From positions 1 to 61,269 of the forward strand of contig CANHSL010000005.1 in NCBI GenBank assembly GCA_947463385.1: DNA of 61,269 nt, given 5' to 3'. The DNA is from Flavobacteriales bacterium (lineage in GTDB: Bacteria; Bacteroidota; Bacteroidia; Flavobacteriales_D; Crocinitomicaceae). The position numbers were made by a program, and so were the translations under genes. Shown here one piece after another: positions 9,053-17,972 of this stretch (position 1 is the first letter of the stretch; each line of letters opens with the position of its first letter). The notes beneath the pieces were generated by a model. That model was not told the DNA's origin and ran no database searches. It saw nothing but the letters and a program-made list of their open reading frames with translations.

Positions 9053-10737
9053 TTACGCTTGATAAGTTCGTATATAGTTTTACTTTCGGAAATCATCTCT
9101 TTATCATCAATGTCATTTACATTTAACCCATATTTGGCTTGTTGCACACTTAAATACCAAGCATGTATTTGATTCGCATCGGATTCATTTAACAGTCGCA
9201 ATTCCGCTAACAGGGTTTCTTTTGTTTCATGTGCTGGATTTTTATTTAAACCCAAAGCGATCGCATTAAATATAATTCGCTCTATGTCTGATATTGAGCC
9301 TTGATGTATTGCGCTTTCGAATTGTTCGTTGAGCATTGCTCCACTAATTTGGGGGCTAAGGGTTGCTTGTTTATTGATTTTTGTGTCGCTAATAAACGGA
9401 TTGATTTGTGCTGGTTTTTTACGAAGATAGAACAATCCAATCGTGGCTAGAAATAATACAGACGCCAAAGAAAGAATACCCCAAGTAATAAAGTTTTTAT
9501 TCGAAGTGGCGGGTTCTGTGGGTTTGTTTATATTATCCGGTTTAATAACCGTAGTTGTTCCTTTTTTTGTGATGGGAGTATTTGTTTGAACATCCGTGGA
9601 TTTGAAACCATCTAAGGTAAGCGTTACATACGCTTCTTTCTCGGGGTTGAAGTAGCTTATTAATAGATCATTAATTTCTTTTCTTTCGTTATTGGTAGAT
9701 TGAAGCGTGTAATTATAAATTATTTTACCTTCAGCTCCCTGGGCACCAAATGAATAGGCTTCTGTTAAGGCGGGTTTGCCAAATTGAATTAGTCCTTTGC
9801 TTAGGATTAATTTTGGCGCATCGACATTGTGCAAATTACCTTTTCCACTAAGTACCAGCTCAAGTTTTATTATGTCCCCTTTTTTATCGCAAGTCCCATT
9901 ATATTGGCATTTTGCCTCTAACGAACCAACAAAACCTATAAAGGATTTTGGGGCATTGTTAGGCAATGGCTTAACATTAACACTCGCGCCGTTAGATACC
10001 ACCGCTAAGCCATCAAAGTGTTGTCGCAACACGAGTTTAAACGGGTTAATTTGTAATGCGCCACTCCCCGTTGGGAAGAGAAGATTTTTATCGTGTGTTA
10101 TAACGTACATTCCTACGCCTTTTACGCTTTCTTTACGTGCTGTTAGATTTTGTGCATTATCCAATACTTGTTTATCTATACTCTGGTCAATTTTATAGGT
10201 TTGATAATCTTCAATACTTGTTGGAGCGAATCTTGAATATACTTTGGCTTGGACGATTAAGGGTTCGCCTTCGTAAAGCGATGTTTTGTTGACTTCAATT
10301 ACGCCAAAAGCTAGTTGTTTGAGTTGTTTAGAAGTTATGGTTCCATTGCCGTTATCTACATGTTCCTTTTGCACAGTAATTTGGACCATGTTTGATTTAA
10401 ATATATGCTTGCCGCGTTTAACGTAGGCCGGACCAATGCTGAACGTTCCTGTCTTTTTAAAGCTTCCATTCTGAGAATAATAACTAATGGTGTTAACGAT
10501 TCCGGTATTATAATCAACTTCTTGTTCCATCCCGCTCATTACATCATACCCTCTGACAAATTCCGAGGGGAAGTTAATGGTGATTTCACCTTCAATATTC
10601 GATTTAACGGTGATAATTAATTCATTGCCGAGCGTGATTTTCGTTTGGTCAACCTCTAATTTTACAATCGGTTTTTGGGCATGTAACATGCAAACGATTC
10701 CAATCAACACCAGTGTAAATAGTTTTGTCATTACCAA
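9040..10737 (-). CDS. batD: BatD family membrane protein
   Basis: BatD (565 residues) is the last gene of the bat operon. It has a signal peptide (to about MLHAQK), a series of extracytoplasmic beta-sandwich segments (about 25-400), one membrane helix (about 417-436, WGILSLASVLFLATIGLFYL) and a cytoplasmic helical tail. The opening VKLEVDQTKITLGNELIITV is typical of the family. Bat proteins are linked to aerotolerance and envelope stress in Bacteroides, but their biochemical role is not settled. The ATG overlaps the batC stop by seven bases. No batE-type gene follows, because convergent rnz begins immediately. Confidence 0.88.
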   Translation of the reverse strand: MVMTKLFTLVLIGIVCMLHAQKPIVKLEVDQTKITLGNELIITVKSNIEGEITINFPSEFVRGYDVMSGMEQEVDYNTGIVNTISYYSQNGSFKKTGTFSIGPAYVKRGKHIFKSNMVQITVQKEHVDNGNGTITSKQLKQLAFGVIEVNKTSLYEGEPLIVQAKVYSRFAPTSIEDYQTYKIDQSIDKQVLDNAQNLTARKESVKGVGMYVITHDKNLLFPTGSGALQINPFKLVLRQHFDGLAVVSNGASVNVKPLPNNAPKSFIGFVGSLEAKCQYNGTCDKKGDIIKLELVLSGKGNLHNVDAPKLILSKGLIQFGKPALTEAYSFGAQGAEGKIIYNYTLQSTNNERKEINDLLISYFNPEKEAYVTLTLDGFKSTDVQTNTPITKKGTTTVIKPDNINKPTEPATSNKNFITWGILSLASVLFLATIGLFYLRKKPAQINPFISDTKINKQATLSPQISGAMLNEQFESAIHQGSISDIERIIFNAIALGLNKNPAHETKETLLAELRLLNESDANQIHAWYLSVQQAKYGLNVNDIDDKEMISESKTIYELIKRNYSI

Positions 10738-11423
10738 TCTTTATTCGACGAATTATTGGATTTACTTTTACCACTACCCATCTTTCTTCGAGTTTCTCCT
10801 TCTTTTCTTGCAAGCTCATCTAATTTTCGTTCTACCTCTTTTTTGGGAAGTTTACCTTGGCTTGACTGTCCGTTTTTATTGGAATTCTTATTGTTGTTAT
10901 TTCCGCTTTTTGGATCGTTTTTTTGCTTTGAATCTGATGGATTTTTTTTAGGACCGTTTTGCTTATTTGGATTGTTTGGTTTGTTTTTTTCTTCTTGATT
11001 TTGTTGCTGTCGAATTGCTTCGCTAAGGTTGTACCTTGTTTTATCATTAGCAGGATTCAACCTCAAGGATTCTTTATATGCTTTAATTGCCTTGGCATAG
11101 TCTCCTTTTTCAAAATATGAATTTCCAAGATTGTGTTTTACTCGAGCTTTTTCAGTTTTGTTCTTTACCGATTTTAATTTTTTTTGATAAAAATGAATGG
11201 CTCCTTTGTAATCTCTTTGACGATACTTAGTTTGAGCAAGTTCTTCGTCAATCCCTCCTTTTGATTTCGCCTTTTCGTACTGTGATTTGTATATCCGTTC
11301 AGCGTCTGCGTAGTTTTTTTTATGATACGCTTGGCGCGCTGCATCAATGGAATCCACCCATTGTTGGGCAAATCCCCAATGAATAATTAATCCAAGAAAA
11401 AGAACAAGGTAATGTTTATTCAT
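10731..11423 (-). CDS. batC: BatC-like TPR protein
   Basis: A 230-residue secreted or periplasmic protein with a signal peptide (to about GFAQQ) and TPR-like helices at about residues 27-135; the best repeat is the segment HNLGNSYFEKGDYAKAIKAY followed by KESLRLNPAN. From about residue 138 to the end the sequence is highly polar and rich in Asn, Lys, Ser, Gln and Pro, so probably disordered. The position between batB and batD makes it BatC. It overlaps batB by eight bases and batD by seven. The low-complexity tail creates long open frames on the opposite strand, which I regard as shadows. Confidence 0.82.
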   Translation of the reverse strand: MNKHYLVLFLGLIIHWGFAQQWVDSIDAARQAYHKKNYADAERIYKSQYEKAKSKGGIDEELAQTKYRQRDYKGAIHFYQKKLKSVKNKTEKARVKHNLGNSYFEKGDYAKAIKAYKESLRLNPANDKTRYNLSEAIRQQQNQEEKNKPNNPNKQNGPKKNPSDSKQKNDPKSGNNNNKNSNKNGQSSQGKLPKKEVERKLDELARKEGETRRKMGSGKSKSNNSSNKDW

Positions 11424-12516
11424 TCGCTTTAAATCCTTTTACTAATATCCAACCGCATAAAGAGATCAATGCAAGCAATACGGCGTATTCGTAAATGCTA
11501 GCCTTGATTTCAAAGTCCAAATTTCGTGATTTTGTTGATTTCGCGTGGTTAATTTCTGTTAATATCGCATCCAAATCTGGATATGCTTCGCTGGTAATTA
11601 TTGCAGTACCATTAAGGCGACTGGCTAAGTCTTTTATGAAATTAGGATTAAGTGCTGAATTGACAGTGAATCCATTGGCATCTCTTTTATTTGCTGAATA
11701 AGGGTCTTGCGGATCCTCTGGAATAGGTCCACCATTGGTTGATCCAATTCCAATTCCATAAAATGCAATGTGTTGTTCCCTTATGAAATTATAAATTTCA
11801 CTTTGTTGATTTTCATGATCTTCACCATCACTGATCATAAGAATGCACTTCGGTTCATTACTCTTTGAGAACATTAAAACACTTGTTTCTAAGGCTTCAA
11901 TTATATTCGTTCCTTGATTTGAAATATAGCTTGATTGTATTTCTTCCGTAAATAGTTGCGCGGTCTGATAATCGGAGGTTAATGGCAATTGAACCATAGC
12001 GTTTCCGGCGAATACACACAGGCCTATTTTTTCACCTGAGAGTTGATTAATTAAGCCGCCAATGGTCCGTTTTGCTACCTCAATTCTGGATTCACCCTGC
12101 AAATCTCTAACATTCATGGAATTGGATATATCCAAGCAAATGGCGATTTCTAAGGATTTTGATACCCCTTTAACTTTCTTTTTGCCAAATACCGGTTGTG
12201 CTAAGGCAATGATTACAAAACATATACTCAAGGTTAGAAAAAACTGCGATACAGTTGTTCTAAATGTGCTTATAGTTCGATTAAATAATGGACTGGCGTA
12301 TTGCTTTTGTAAGGTTTCTTTGATGCGCTGATTTCTATAATAAACGACATAGGCGATTGGAACAATCCAAAACATATAAAGATATCCTGGCTTTGTGAAG
12401 ATGAGCGTTGATTTACCTTGAACGGATTGACTAAAATAATAATTAAGTCCACCTAATATTAGTGCGATCACACCAATGGAAACGAAACTATAAATGATGT
12501 CTTTCCTCACGTTCAT
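11416..12516 (-). CDS. batB: BatB, VWA-domain membrane protein
   Basis: A 366-residue von Willebrand factor A protein of the bat operon. Two N-terminal membrane helices (about 9-27 and 47-60), a third helix near residue 95, then the VWA domain with an intact metal-ion site DISNS (Asp129, Ser131, Ser133) and the MISDGEDHE strand, and a last helix at the C-terminus (VLLALISLCGWILV). The topology places the VWA domain in the periplasm. It is paralogous to batA upstream. The gap to batA is four bases and the overlap with batC eight, so translation is likely coupled. Confidence 0.9.
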   Translation of the reverse strand: MNVRKDIIYSFVSIGVIALILGGLNYYFSQSVQGKSTLIFTKPGYLYMFWIVPIAYVVYYRNQRIKETLQKQYASPLFNRTISTFRTTVSQFFLTLSICFVIIALAQPVFGKKKVKGVSKSLEIAICLDISNSMNVRDLQGESRIEVAKRTIGGLINQLSGEKIGLCVFAGNAMVQLPLTSDYQTAQLFTEEIQSSYISNQGTNIIEALETSVLMFSKSNEPKCILMISDGEDHENQQSEIYNFIREQHIAFYGIGIGSTNGGPIPEDPQDPYSANKRDANGFTVNSALNPNFIKDLASRLNGTAIITSEAYPDLDAILTEINHAKSTKSRNLDFEIKASIYEYAVLLALISLCGWILVKGFKANE

Positions 12517-12520
12517 TTCT

Positions 12521-13558
12521 TTAATCGTTTATTTGAGGTAAAAATAAAAATGAAGACACTACTAAATAAATGAGTATTAAAACAAAGGCCCAGTTTAAAA
12601 ATGCTTGAGGGGTTGGAGGAGGGTCAGCTTGAACTACCTTATGCGTGATTTTTCGTTTTTCCATCACCTCAATCTGCTCATATATTTTTTTTAATCCATC
12701 CTTGTCTGTAGCTCGGAAATACATCCCTCCAGTGGTTGTTGCAATTTGGGTTAAGGTTTGCTCATCAATTTCAACAGGCATATTTTCGTAGATTATTCCC
12801 GTTGAAGTCATAATTGGCGTGGGAGCAACTCCATTACTACCAATTCCGATTGTATACACGCAAATATTCTTTTCCTTCGCCAATAATGCCGCATCTTGAG
12901 GACTTATATCTCCGGAATTATTACTTCCATCTGTGAGTAAAATAATGACCTTAGATTTTAATTGATCATTTCTGAGTTGTACAACGGCTGTTCCTAATCC
13001 TGTTCCGATGGCTGTTCCTGGTTCCATTTCCATTCCATCTGCTTTCGTGAGCTGTTCTATTAAAATAGGGTAATCAAGCGTAGGCGGACAACTTGTAAAC
13101 GCCTCACCCGCATATTGTACCAGCCCAATTTTATCACCGTTTCGACCATTTATAAAGTCAATTGCAACTTCTTTTGCCGCTTCCAAGCGGTTAGGTTTAA
13201 AGTCTGTTGCATACATCGACATAGAAACATCCATCGAAAGCATGATATCGATTCCGAATTTGTTTTCTTCGTGTTTTTGGTCGCTTTGCTGCCATGAATA
13301 GGGTTTCGCCATAGCAATGATGAGCAGGGTGAGTACGGCAGCGGGTAACAATACGATACCGGTGCGAAATAGCGATAAGAAATTAAATCTACTTCCATTT
13401 AAGTGTTGAATCGTACCATTATACTTCCAGTCACCCCCTCGTCTGCGGTCCAAGAAATACAACCAACCCGCGACGATTGGAACCATCAATAGTGCCCAAA
13501 ACCAAGTGGGTTCCAAATACTCATATTGGGTTATATTTAAATTCCAACGATTAAACAT
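12521..13558 (-). CDS. batA: BatA, VWA-domain membrane protein
   Basis: A 345-residue VWA protein, the typical BatA. N-terminal membrane helices at about residues 18-35 and 66-84, a VWA domain with the metal-ion motif DVSMS (Asp110, Ser112, Ser114) and the LLTDGSNNSG strand, and a C-terminal helix (FVLILIYLVVSSFLFL). Family knowledge: BatA and BatB form complexes in the inner membrane of Bacteroidota and spirochaetes. Its ATG overlaps the upstream membrane-protein gene by eight bases. Confidence 0.92.
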   Translation of the reverse strand: MFNRWNLNITQYEYLEPTWFWALLMVPIVAGWLYFLDRRRGGDWKYNGTIQHLNGSRFNFLSLFRTGIVLLPAAVLTLLIIAMAKPYSWQQSDQKHEENKFGIDIMLSMDVSMSMYATDFKPNRLEAAKEVAIDFINGRNGDKIGLVQYAGEAFTSCPPTLDYPILIEQLTKADGMEMEPGTAIGTGLGTAVVQLRNDQLKSKVIILLTDGSNNSGDISPQDAALLAKEKNICVYTIGIGSNGVAPTPIMTSTGIIYENMPVEIDEQTLTQIATTTGGMYFRATDKDGLKKIYEQIEVMEKRKITHKVVQADPPPTPQAFLNWAFVLILIYLVVSSFLFLPQIND

Positions 13559-14495
13559 GCGATGTTTCCACAGGGCTACTTATAATTACTACTTCTTTCG
13601 ACCATTCAATTAATTTTTCGTGTTCGCTAGATGGTAGTTCGCTATTCGCGAATTTCACTGCGTCTACTTCCTTGAAAATTAGGCTGATCTGTGTAATGAG
13701 GTATTCATCTAACTTTAGCGCCCTAAGTAACAAGATGGTTTCAAAGGTGGTTCGTTCCAATAAATTTATCTTGTAACGTGTTGACAAGTACCACCGAAGA
13801 ATAAAACTTAATTCCGTATAATGAAGTTTCTGGTCTGTGCGCCATTGGTGTTTAGCTTCTAATTTTTCAATGGATTGAAGGGTCTGTTGCTTCAGCGTTA
13901 TGGACTCGGGTTCGATGGGCGCAACGTTAGCCCTTTTTTTATAAACAACAATGAACAAGCCAATGAGTAAGAAGAGCAATAGGATCCACCAGTATTTCGA
14001 TAAAAGTTCTGTCCATACAAGCTCTTTTTTAAATGGTGTACTTGATTCGTTAATGTCGTAAATGCGTACCCCTTTTTTAGCCGGAATAAAGGTGGATTGA
14101 ACAAGTATAGATGTAAAATAGCTCATTTGACTATCCAGGGAATAGGGGAGTGGCTGAAGTACTAAGGTTCCTGTATCCCAAGGGATTAATTTGAAATTGG
14201 CGCGCCAAAGTTTGGATTCGCCTGAATCCACAATGGTGTCGCTGTAACTCAATATTTCCAACTCCTTAAATTCCGTTCCCTTTAAGTTGGACTTAGCGGA
14301 AATTCGGTTGCAGGGAAAATACCCCAGGGGTGGATTGAATGTTATGTGCTGGTTCTTTGATAAACTTATTTCGTATTGAACTTCAAGAATTCCACCGACG
14401 CTTATCTCTTTACTTGAAACATAGGTGTTCGGTTCTTGTGCCATGGTTAGTACCCGTGCAGAAATTAAGGCAACAAATAAAACTAGTTGTTTCAT
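13551..14495 (-). CDS. Bat-operon membrane protein, unnamed
   Basis: A 314-residue protein found between the DUF58 gene and batA. It has a signal peptide (to about LTMAQE), an extracytoplasmic beta-rich region (about 20-160), one membrane helix (about 168-185, WWILLLFLLIGLFIVVYKK) and a cytoplasmic helical domain. The layout resembles a small BatD, and genes with this layout are common at this position in Bacteroidota. No enzyme motif is visible. It overlaps DUF58 by four bases (ATGA) and batA by eight, so it is fully embedded in the operon and probably works with the Bat complex. Confidence 0.8.
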   Translation of the reverse strand: MKQLVLFVALISARVLTMAQEPNTYVSSKEISVGGILEVQYEISLSKNQHITFNPPLGYFPCNRISAKSNLKGTEFKELEILSYSDTIVDSGESKLWRANFKLIPWDTGTLVLQPLPYSLDSQMSYFTSILVQSTFIPAKKGVRIYDINESSTPFKKELVWTELLSKYWWILLLFLLIGLFIVVYKKRANVAPIEPESITLKQQTLQSIEKLEAKHQWRTDQKLHYTELSFILRWYLSTRYKINLLERTTFETILLLRALKLDEYLITQISLIFKEVDAVKFANSELPSSEHEKLIEWSKEVVIISSPVETSHV

Positions 14496-15361
14496 TTTCG
14501 TTGGTTGAAAAATGCAGTTAAGGGTTCTATGACCGATGCATTGGTTTGCAAATTTATTAACGGTATACCCCGTGTTTTTAAATCGCGTTCTACTTTTTCT
14601 TCATGGGCAAGAAAGTTAGATTTGAAGGCTCGTTTGAAAAACTCGGAAAATCCATTTACCCATTGAGTTTTGCCGGTTTCGGGATTAACTACTTGATAAA
14701 CAGCAGGAATCCGCAGGTCTTTTTCACTTGGATCATTGATTTTTACGCCAATTAAGTCGTGGTATTTTTTTGTTAAATACAATTCATCAAGGTTGAGTGA
14801 TTCATCTACAAAATCCGTGACTAAGAAACAAATTGCACGTTTTTTTTGGGTCTGGCGAAGCGCTTTTAATGGTGCGCTCAGCGTTGTGCCTTTGTGAACT
14901 GGATTGAAGGCAATGAGGCGGTCAATCATGTACAAGATGTGTTCTCGTCCTTTTTTGGGCGGGATGTAGCACTCCACATCATTAGAGAAGAAAATAGCCC
15001 CTGTTTTGTCATTGTTTACAAGGGCGGAAAAGGCGATAGTGGCTAAAAATTCTACGGCTTTTTCAATTTTAGAGTGGTGATCTGTTCCATAATAAAACGA
15101 GGCAGAGACATCAACCAATACCATTACTGATAATTCGCGTTCCTCCTCAAACACTTTCACGTATGGTGTATTATATCGGGCGGTAACATTCCAATCTATG
15201 GTGCGAATTTCATCTCCGTATTGGTAATCGCGAACCTCGGCAAAAGACATTCCTCGTCCTTTGAATGCCGTTTTATATTGACCTGAATACAAATCTCTTC
15301 GGAGTCCTTTGGTGGCTATTTCAATCGTCCGAATCCGTTTAAGTATTTCTTCTCTGTTCAT
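14492..15361 (-). CDS. DUF58 domain protein (MoxR-associated)
   Basis: A 289-residue soluble DUF58 protein. The hallmark segment GDEIRTIDWNVTARYNTPYV is at about residues 49-68 and is followed by a VWA-like fold with the metal-ion-type motif VDVSASF. DUF58 proteins are nearly always encoded beside MoxR ATPases and are thought to act with them as chaperones for metal insertion or complex assembly; this is family inference. It starts three bases after the moxR stop and overlaps the next gene by four bases. Confidence 0.9.
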   Translation of the reverse strand: MNREEILKRIRTIEIATKGLRRDLYSGQYKTAFKGRGMSFAEVRDYQYGDEIRTIDWNVTARYNTPYVKVFEEERELSVMVLVDVSASFYYGTDHHSKIEKAVEFLATIAFSALVNNDKTGAIFFSNDVECYIPPKKGREHILYMIDRLIAFNPVHKGTTLSAPLKALRQTQKKRAICFLVTDFVDESLNLDELYLTKKYHDLIGVKINDPSEKDLRIPAVYQVVNPETGKTQWVNGFSEFFKRAFKSNFLAHEEKVERDLKTRGIPLINLQTNASVIEPLTAFFNQRK

Positions 15362-15364
15362 GAA

Positions 15365-16387
15365 TTAAGGAACTTCGATGCGAGAAACAAGTTGTTGAAT
15401 GAGGTCGTCGGATTTCAGATTGGCTACTTCTGCTTCATAGGTGAGTCCTATTCGATGTTTGAGCACATCCGTAGCCATGGCCTGCACATCATCGGGAATA
15501 ACGAATGCTCGTCCTTTCAGGAATGCATGTGCCTTAGCGGCCATTGCAAGGTTGATGCTCCCTCTCGGTGAGGCCCCAAAAGAAAGGTAATTTGCCAAGT
15601 CGCTTGCCCCATATTCCGACGGGTTTCGTGTTGCAAATATCAACGATACAATGTACCGTTCAATTTTATCATCCATGTATATTTGTTCCACCAGGGATCT
15701 CATTCGTTCAATGTCAACCAACGATAGGACAGGATTCACTTTTTGGTTTGTACTTGGATTAATATGGTTACGAATAATTAATAATTCTTCATCTTTCGAT
15801 GGATATCCGATCGTTACTTTAAGCATAAATCGGTCTACTTGTGCTTCCGGTAGTGGATAGGTGCCTTCTTGTTCTATCGGATTTTGAGTTGCCATTACAA
15901 GAAAGGGAGAGGGTAAGATAAAGGTTTCATCGCCTATCGTTACTTGTCTTTCCTGCATTGCTTCCAATAAGGCACTTTGAACTTTTGCAGGAGCTCTGTT
16001 TATTTCATCCGCTAGGACAAAAGATGCAAAAACAGGTCCTTTTTTTACAACGAATTTTTCTGATTTTTGCTGATAAATTTGCGTCCCTGTTAAATCTGCT
16101 GGAAGCAGGTCTGGCGTGAATTGAATTCTATTAAACGTACCATCAACTGCATCGGATAGTGTTTTTATGGCAAGTGTTTTAGCCAAACCAGGTACCCCTT
16201 CAAGTAGAATATGCCCATTCGATAATAAAGCAATGATTAAACGGTCAATGAGTTGGTGCTGTCCGACAATTTTTTTTGCAATTTCGTTTTTGAGGATCGA
16301 CAATACTTGATGCTCCAGTGCAATTTTTTCGGCAATTTTCCGTAATTGTTCTGTTCGATGCATTTCTTGATTTACATTATTTTCCAT
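15365..16387 (-). CDS. MoxR family AAA+ ATPase
   Basis: First gene of the bat operon, 340 residues. Walker A is GVPGLAKT (64-71), Walker B is the FVLADEINRAPAKVQSALLE segment, and sensor 1 is ATQNPIEQEGTYPLPEAQ. MoxR ATPases act with VWA proteins; here three are encoded just downstream (DUF58, BatA, BatB). The seven genes from here down to 9040 have gaps of at most four bases or overlaps, so they should form one transcript. No exact TAnnTTTG element was found in the 87 bases before the start. Confidence 0.93.
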   Translation of the reverse strand: MENNVNQEMHRTEQLRKIAEKIALEHQVLSILKNEIAKKIVGQHQLIDRLIIALLSNGHILLEGVPGLAKTLAIKTLSDAVDGTFNRIQFTPDLLPADLTGTQIYQQKSEKFVVKKGPVFASFVLADEINRAPAKVQSALLEAMQERQVTIGDETFILPSPFLVMATQNPIEQEGTYPLPEAQVDRFMLKVTIGYPSKDEELLIIRNHINPSTNQKVNPVLSLVDIERMRSLVEQIYMDDKIERYIVSLIFATRNPSEYGASDLANYLSFGASPRGSINLAMAAKAHAFLKGRAFVIPDDVQAMATDVLKHRIGLTYEAEVANLKSDDLIQQLVSRIEVP

Positions 16388-16474
16388 TCGCGTCTTTTTT
16401 CCGAGCCTAAAATTGGCACTATTTGGATGCTTTCCTTTATTTTTCCTTGTTAATTCTTGTTAATCAACTATCCT

Positions 16475-16837
16475 ATGAGTAATCGTCATTGCCGAGAATG
16501 TAATGAAGTCCTAAATGGACGAAAAGACCAGAAATTCTGTTCTGATTATTGTCGAAACACCTTCAATAATCGGTTGAATGAAGACAGTAACGCTACTGTT
16601 CGAAAAGTCAATCGAATTTTGCGTAAAAATCGTAGAATTCTAGAAGAGCTTCTTTCAAATAAACAATGTGTAAAGCCAACAGTTGATCTGATTGAAATGG
16701 GGTATAACTTTAATTATCACACGAATTTATTCCAAACACAAAAAGGGGATACCTATTATTTTTGTTATGAATTGGGGTACTTAAAGCAACAGAATAATCG
16801 CTGTGTTATTGTTGAGAAATCCCGATACATCAATTAA
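16475..16837 (+). CDS. Small zinc-ribbon protein of unknown function
   Basis: A 120-residue protein with an N-terminal Cys4 zinc-ribbon-like motif: Cys6-x2-Cys9 and Cys22-x3-Cys26 in the segment CRECNEVLNGRKDQKFCSDY. A basic helical region (about 45-66) follows, then a short beta-rich C-terminal part. The ATG at 16475 (MSNRHCREC) is preferred to an in-frame TTG at 16457. It stands alone between divergent moxR and convergent gatC, sharing a four-base stop overlap with gatC. Similar small proteins are conserved in Flavobacteriales, but I know of no function; nucleic-acid binding is a guess from the motif. Confidence 0.8.
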   Translation: MSNRHCRECNEVLNGRKDQKFCSDYCRNTFNNRLNEDSNATVRKVNRILRKNRRILEELLSNKQCVKPTVDLIEMGYNFNYHTNLFQTQKGDTYYFCYELGYLKQQNNRCVIVEKSRYIN

Positions 16838-17133
16838 TTGTTGTGCTTTCCTTTTACTTTTGGAATTCGGAAGTAGTCGCTGTCGTGTTTAGGACCATTT
16901 TTCAAGGCGTCATTTTTCGAAATTTCCAAATGCGCTTCGTCAGTTCGTAAGCGATTTACTTCGTCTGTCATGAACACGAGTGGTTTTACCGCATCCGTAT
17001 CTAAGGTGTTTAATTGATTCATGAATCCAATGATTTTCTCTAAATCCTTCTTCAATGCCTCTCTGTTATCTCCTTCAAAAGATAGTTTAGCTAAATTACT
17101 GAGGTGATTAATCAGGTGATCGTCTATGTTCAT
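16834..17133 (-). CDS. gatC: Aspartyl/glutamyl-tRNA amidotransferase subunit C
   Basis: GatC is the small stabilising subunit of the GatCAB amidotransferase, which converts Glu-tRNA(Gln) or Asp-tRNA(Asn) to the amidated form. The 99-residue protein shows the family pattern: HLINHLSNLAKLSFEGDN, then a helical segment LEKIIGFMNQLNTLDTD, then RTDEAH and the final FRIPKV. gatA and gatB are not in the window, which is usual for Bacteroidota. It begins nine bases after plsC, so the two probably share a transcript. Confidence 0.93.
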   Translation of the reverse strand: MNIDDHLINHLSNLAKLSFEGDNREALKKDLEKIIGFMNQLNTLDTDAVKPLVFMTDEVNRLRTDEAHLEISKNDALKNGPKHDSDYFRIPKVKGKHNN

Positions 17134-17142
17134 GTGGTAAAG

Positions 17143-17901
17143 TTAGTAAAGTTCGGGATGCGCTTCCTCGAGTGGTTTTGAAATAATTTGAAAACAATGC
17201 GCTTTCAATTCTTCAGCGGTCATTGATTCAATTTGATCTACTGTGACAAGCGGATGCAAATGAACTACAGCTAGGCCTGGGCGTGCAGGTCCTAACCATT
17301 CCAGTGGATCTGAAAATAATTTATAATTGTTCATGAAGGTAATTGGGAAAATTGGTGCATTAAGTTCTTTTGCCAATTTAAAAGCGCCACTTTTGAAAGC
17401 AATCATTTTTGGTAAGTCTATTTCCGGAAAGGTTCCTTCTGGAAAAATTGCCAACGAAAACCCTTGTTGATACGCTTTAATGGCCCCTAAATATGCTCTT
17501 CCTGCCTTTGATTTATCATTTCGATAAACGGGTACATTCATGCTTTTGAAATACGTACTTACAAGGGGATATCCCAAGATTTCACTTTTACCTAAAAACA
17601 TAAACTGATGCTGAGGGATGATGGAATACATGAAGAAAATATCCAAGTAGGATGTGTGATTTGCAACAATGATATAGGGTCCTTTTGGCATTTCACCGTG
17701 TCTAATTTTCTTAATCGGATATAAACAAAAGACGCGCATCATGTAGCTCCAGAATATGAACAGATAAAAGCTGTAATTCTTTGTTCGAGGGGATTGAATG
17801 ATGATTAGGAAAAATGGAAACAGTAAGATTGCGAAGAAAAAGAACACGATAGCGATATGAACTTTCCAAAGAAGCGATAGAATTCCCAAAAATATTCGCA
17901 T
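17143..17901 (-). CDS. plsC: 1-acyl-sn-glycerol-3-phosphate acyltransferase
   Basis: PlsC acylates lysophosphatidic acid to phosphatidic acid at the inner membrane. The 252-residue protein has an N-terminal hydrophobic region with one or two membrane helices, the HX4D catalytic motif in NHTSYLD (about His82 to Asp87) and the substrate motif FPEGTFPE. The start is taken as ATG at 17901 (MRIFLGIL); an in-frame TTG at 17907 lies inside the TACTTTTG promoter element and cannot be in a transcript started from it. It is followed by gatC after nine bases and is divergent from trpS. Confidence 0.92.
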   Translation of the reverse strand: MRIFLGILSLLWKVHIAIVFFFFAILLFPFFLIIIQSPRTKNYSFYLFIFWSYMMRVFCLYPIKKIRHGEMPKGPYIIVANHTSYLDIFFMYSIIPQHQFMFLGKSEILGYPLVSTYFKSMNVPVYRNDKSKAGRAYLGAIKAYQQGFSLAIFPEGTFPEIDLPKMIAFKSGAFKLAKELNAPIFPITFMNNYKLFSDPLEWLGPARPGLAVVHLHPLVTVDQIESMTAEELKAHCFQIISKPLEEAHPELY

Positions 17902-17904
17902 GGT

Positions 17905-17912
17905 CAAAAGTA
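17905..17912 (-). promoter_or_regulatory. -7 promoter element of plsC-gatC (TACTTTTG)
   Basis: Exact TAnnTTTG match on the minus strand, three bases before the plsC ATG at 17901. It implies a leaderless plsC mRNA and decides the start codon. Confidence 0.55.
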
Positions 17913-17952
17913 AGGAATTAACTTGATTTCGTGAATTTATCTACTGATTTGT

Positions 17953-17960
17953 TATTTTTG
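17953..17960 (+). promoter_or_regulatory. -7 promoter element of trpS (TATTTTTG)
   Basis: Exact TAnnTTTG match, 12 bases before the trpS ATG at 17973. The divergent plsC element lies about 40 bases away, so the two promoters share one short intergenic region. Confidence 0.5.
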
Positions 17961-17972
17961 TAGAAATAAATC

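Noticed and set aside
10756-10998. Open frame on the plus strand opposite batC, rich in Leu, Phe and Ser
   Set aside because: It mirrors the Lys/Asn-rich low-complexity tail of BatC; no independent coding signal.
17902-17907. TTG at 17907 as start of plsC
   Set aside because: It overlaps the TACTTTTG element; ATG 17901 follows directly and keeps the full membrane helix.
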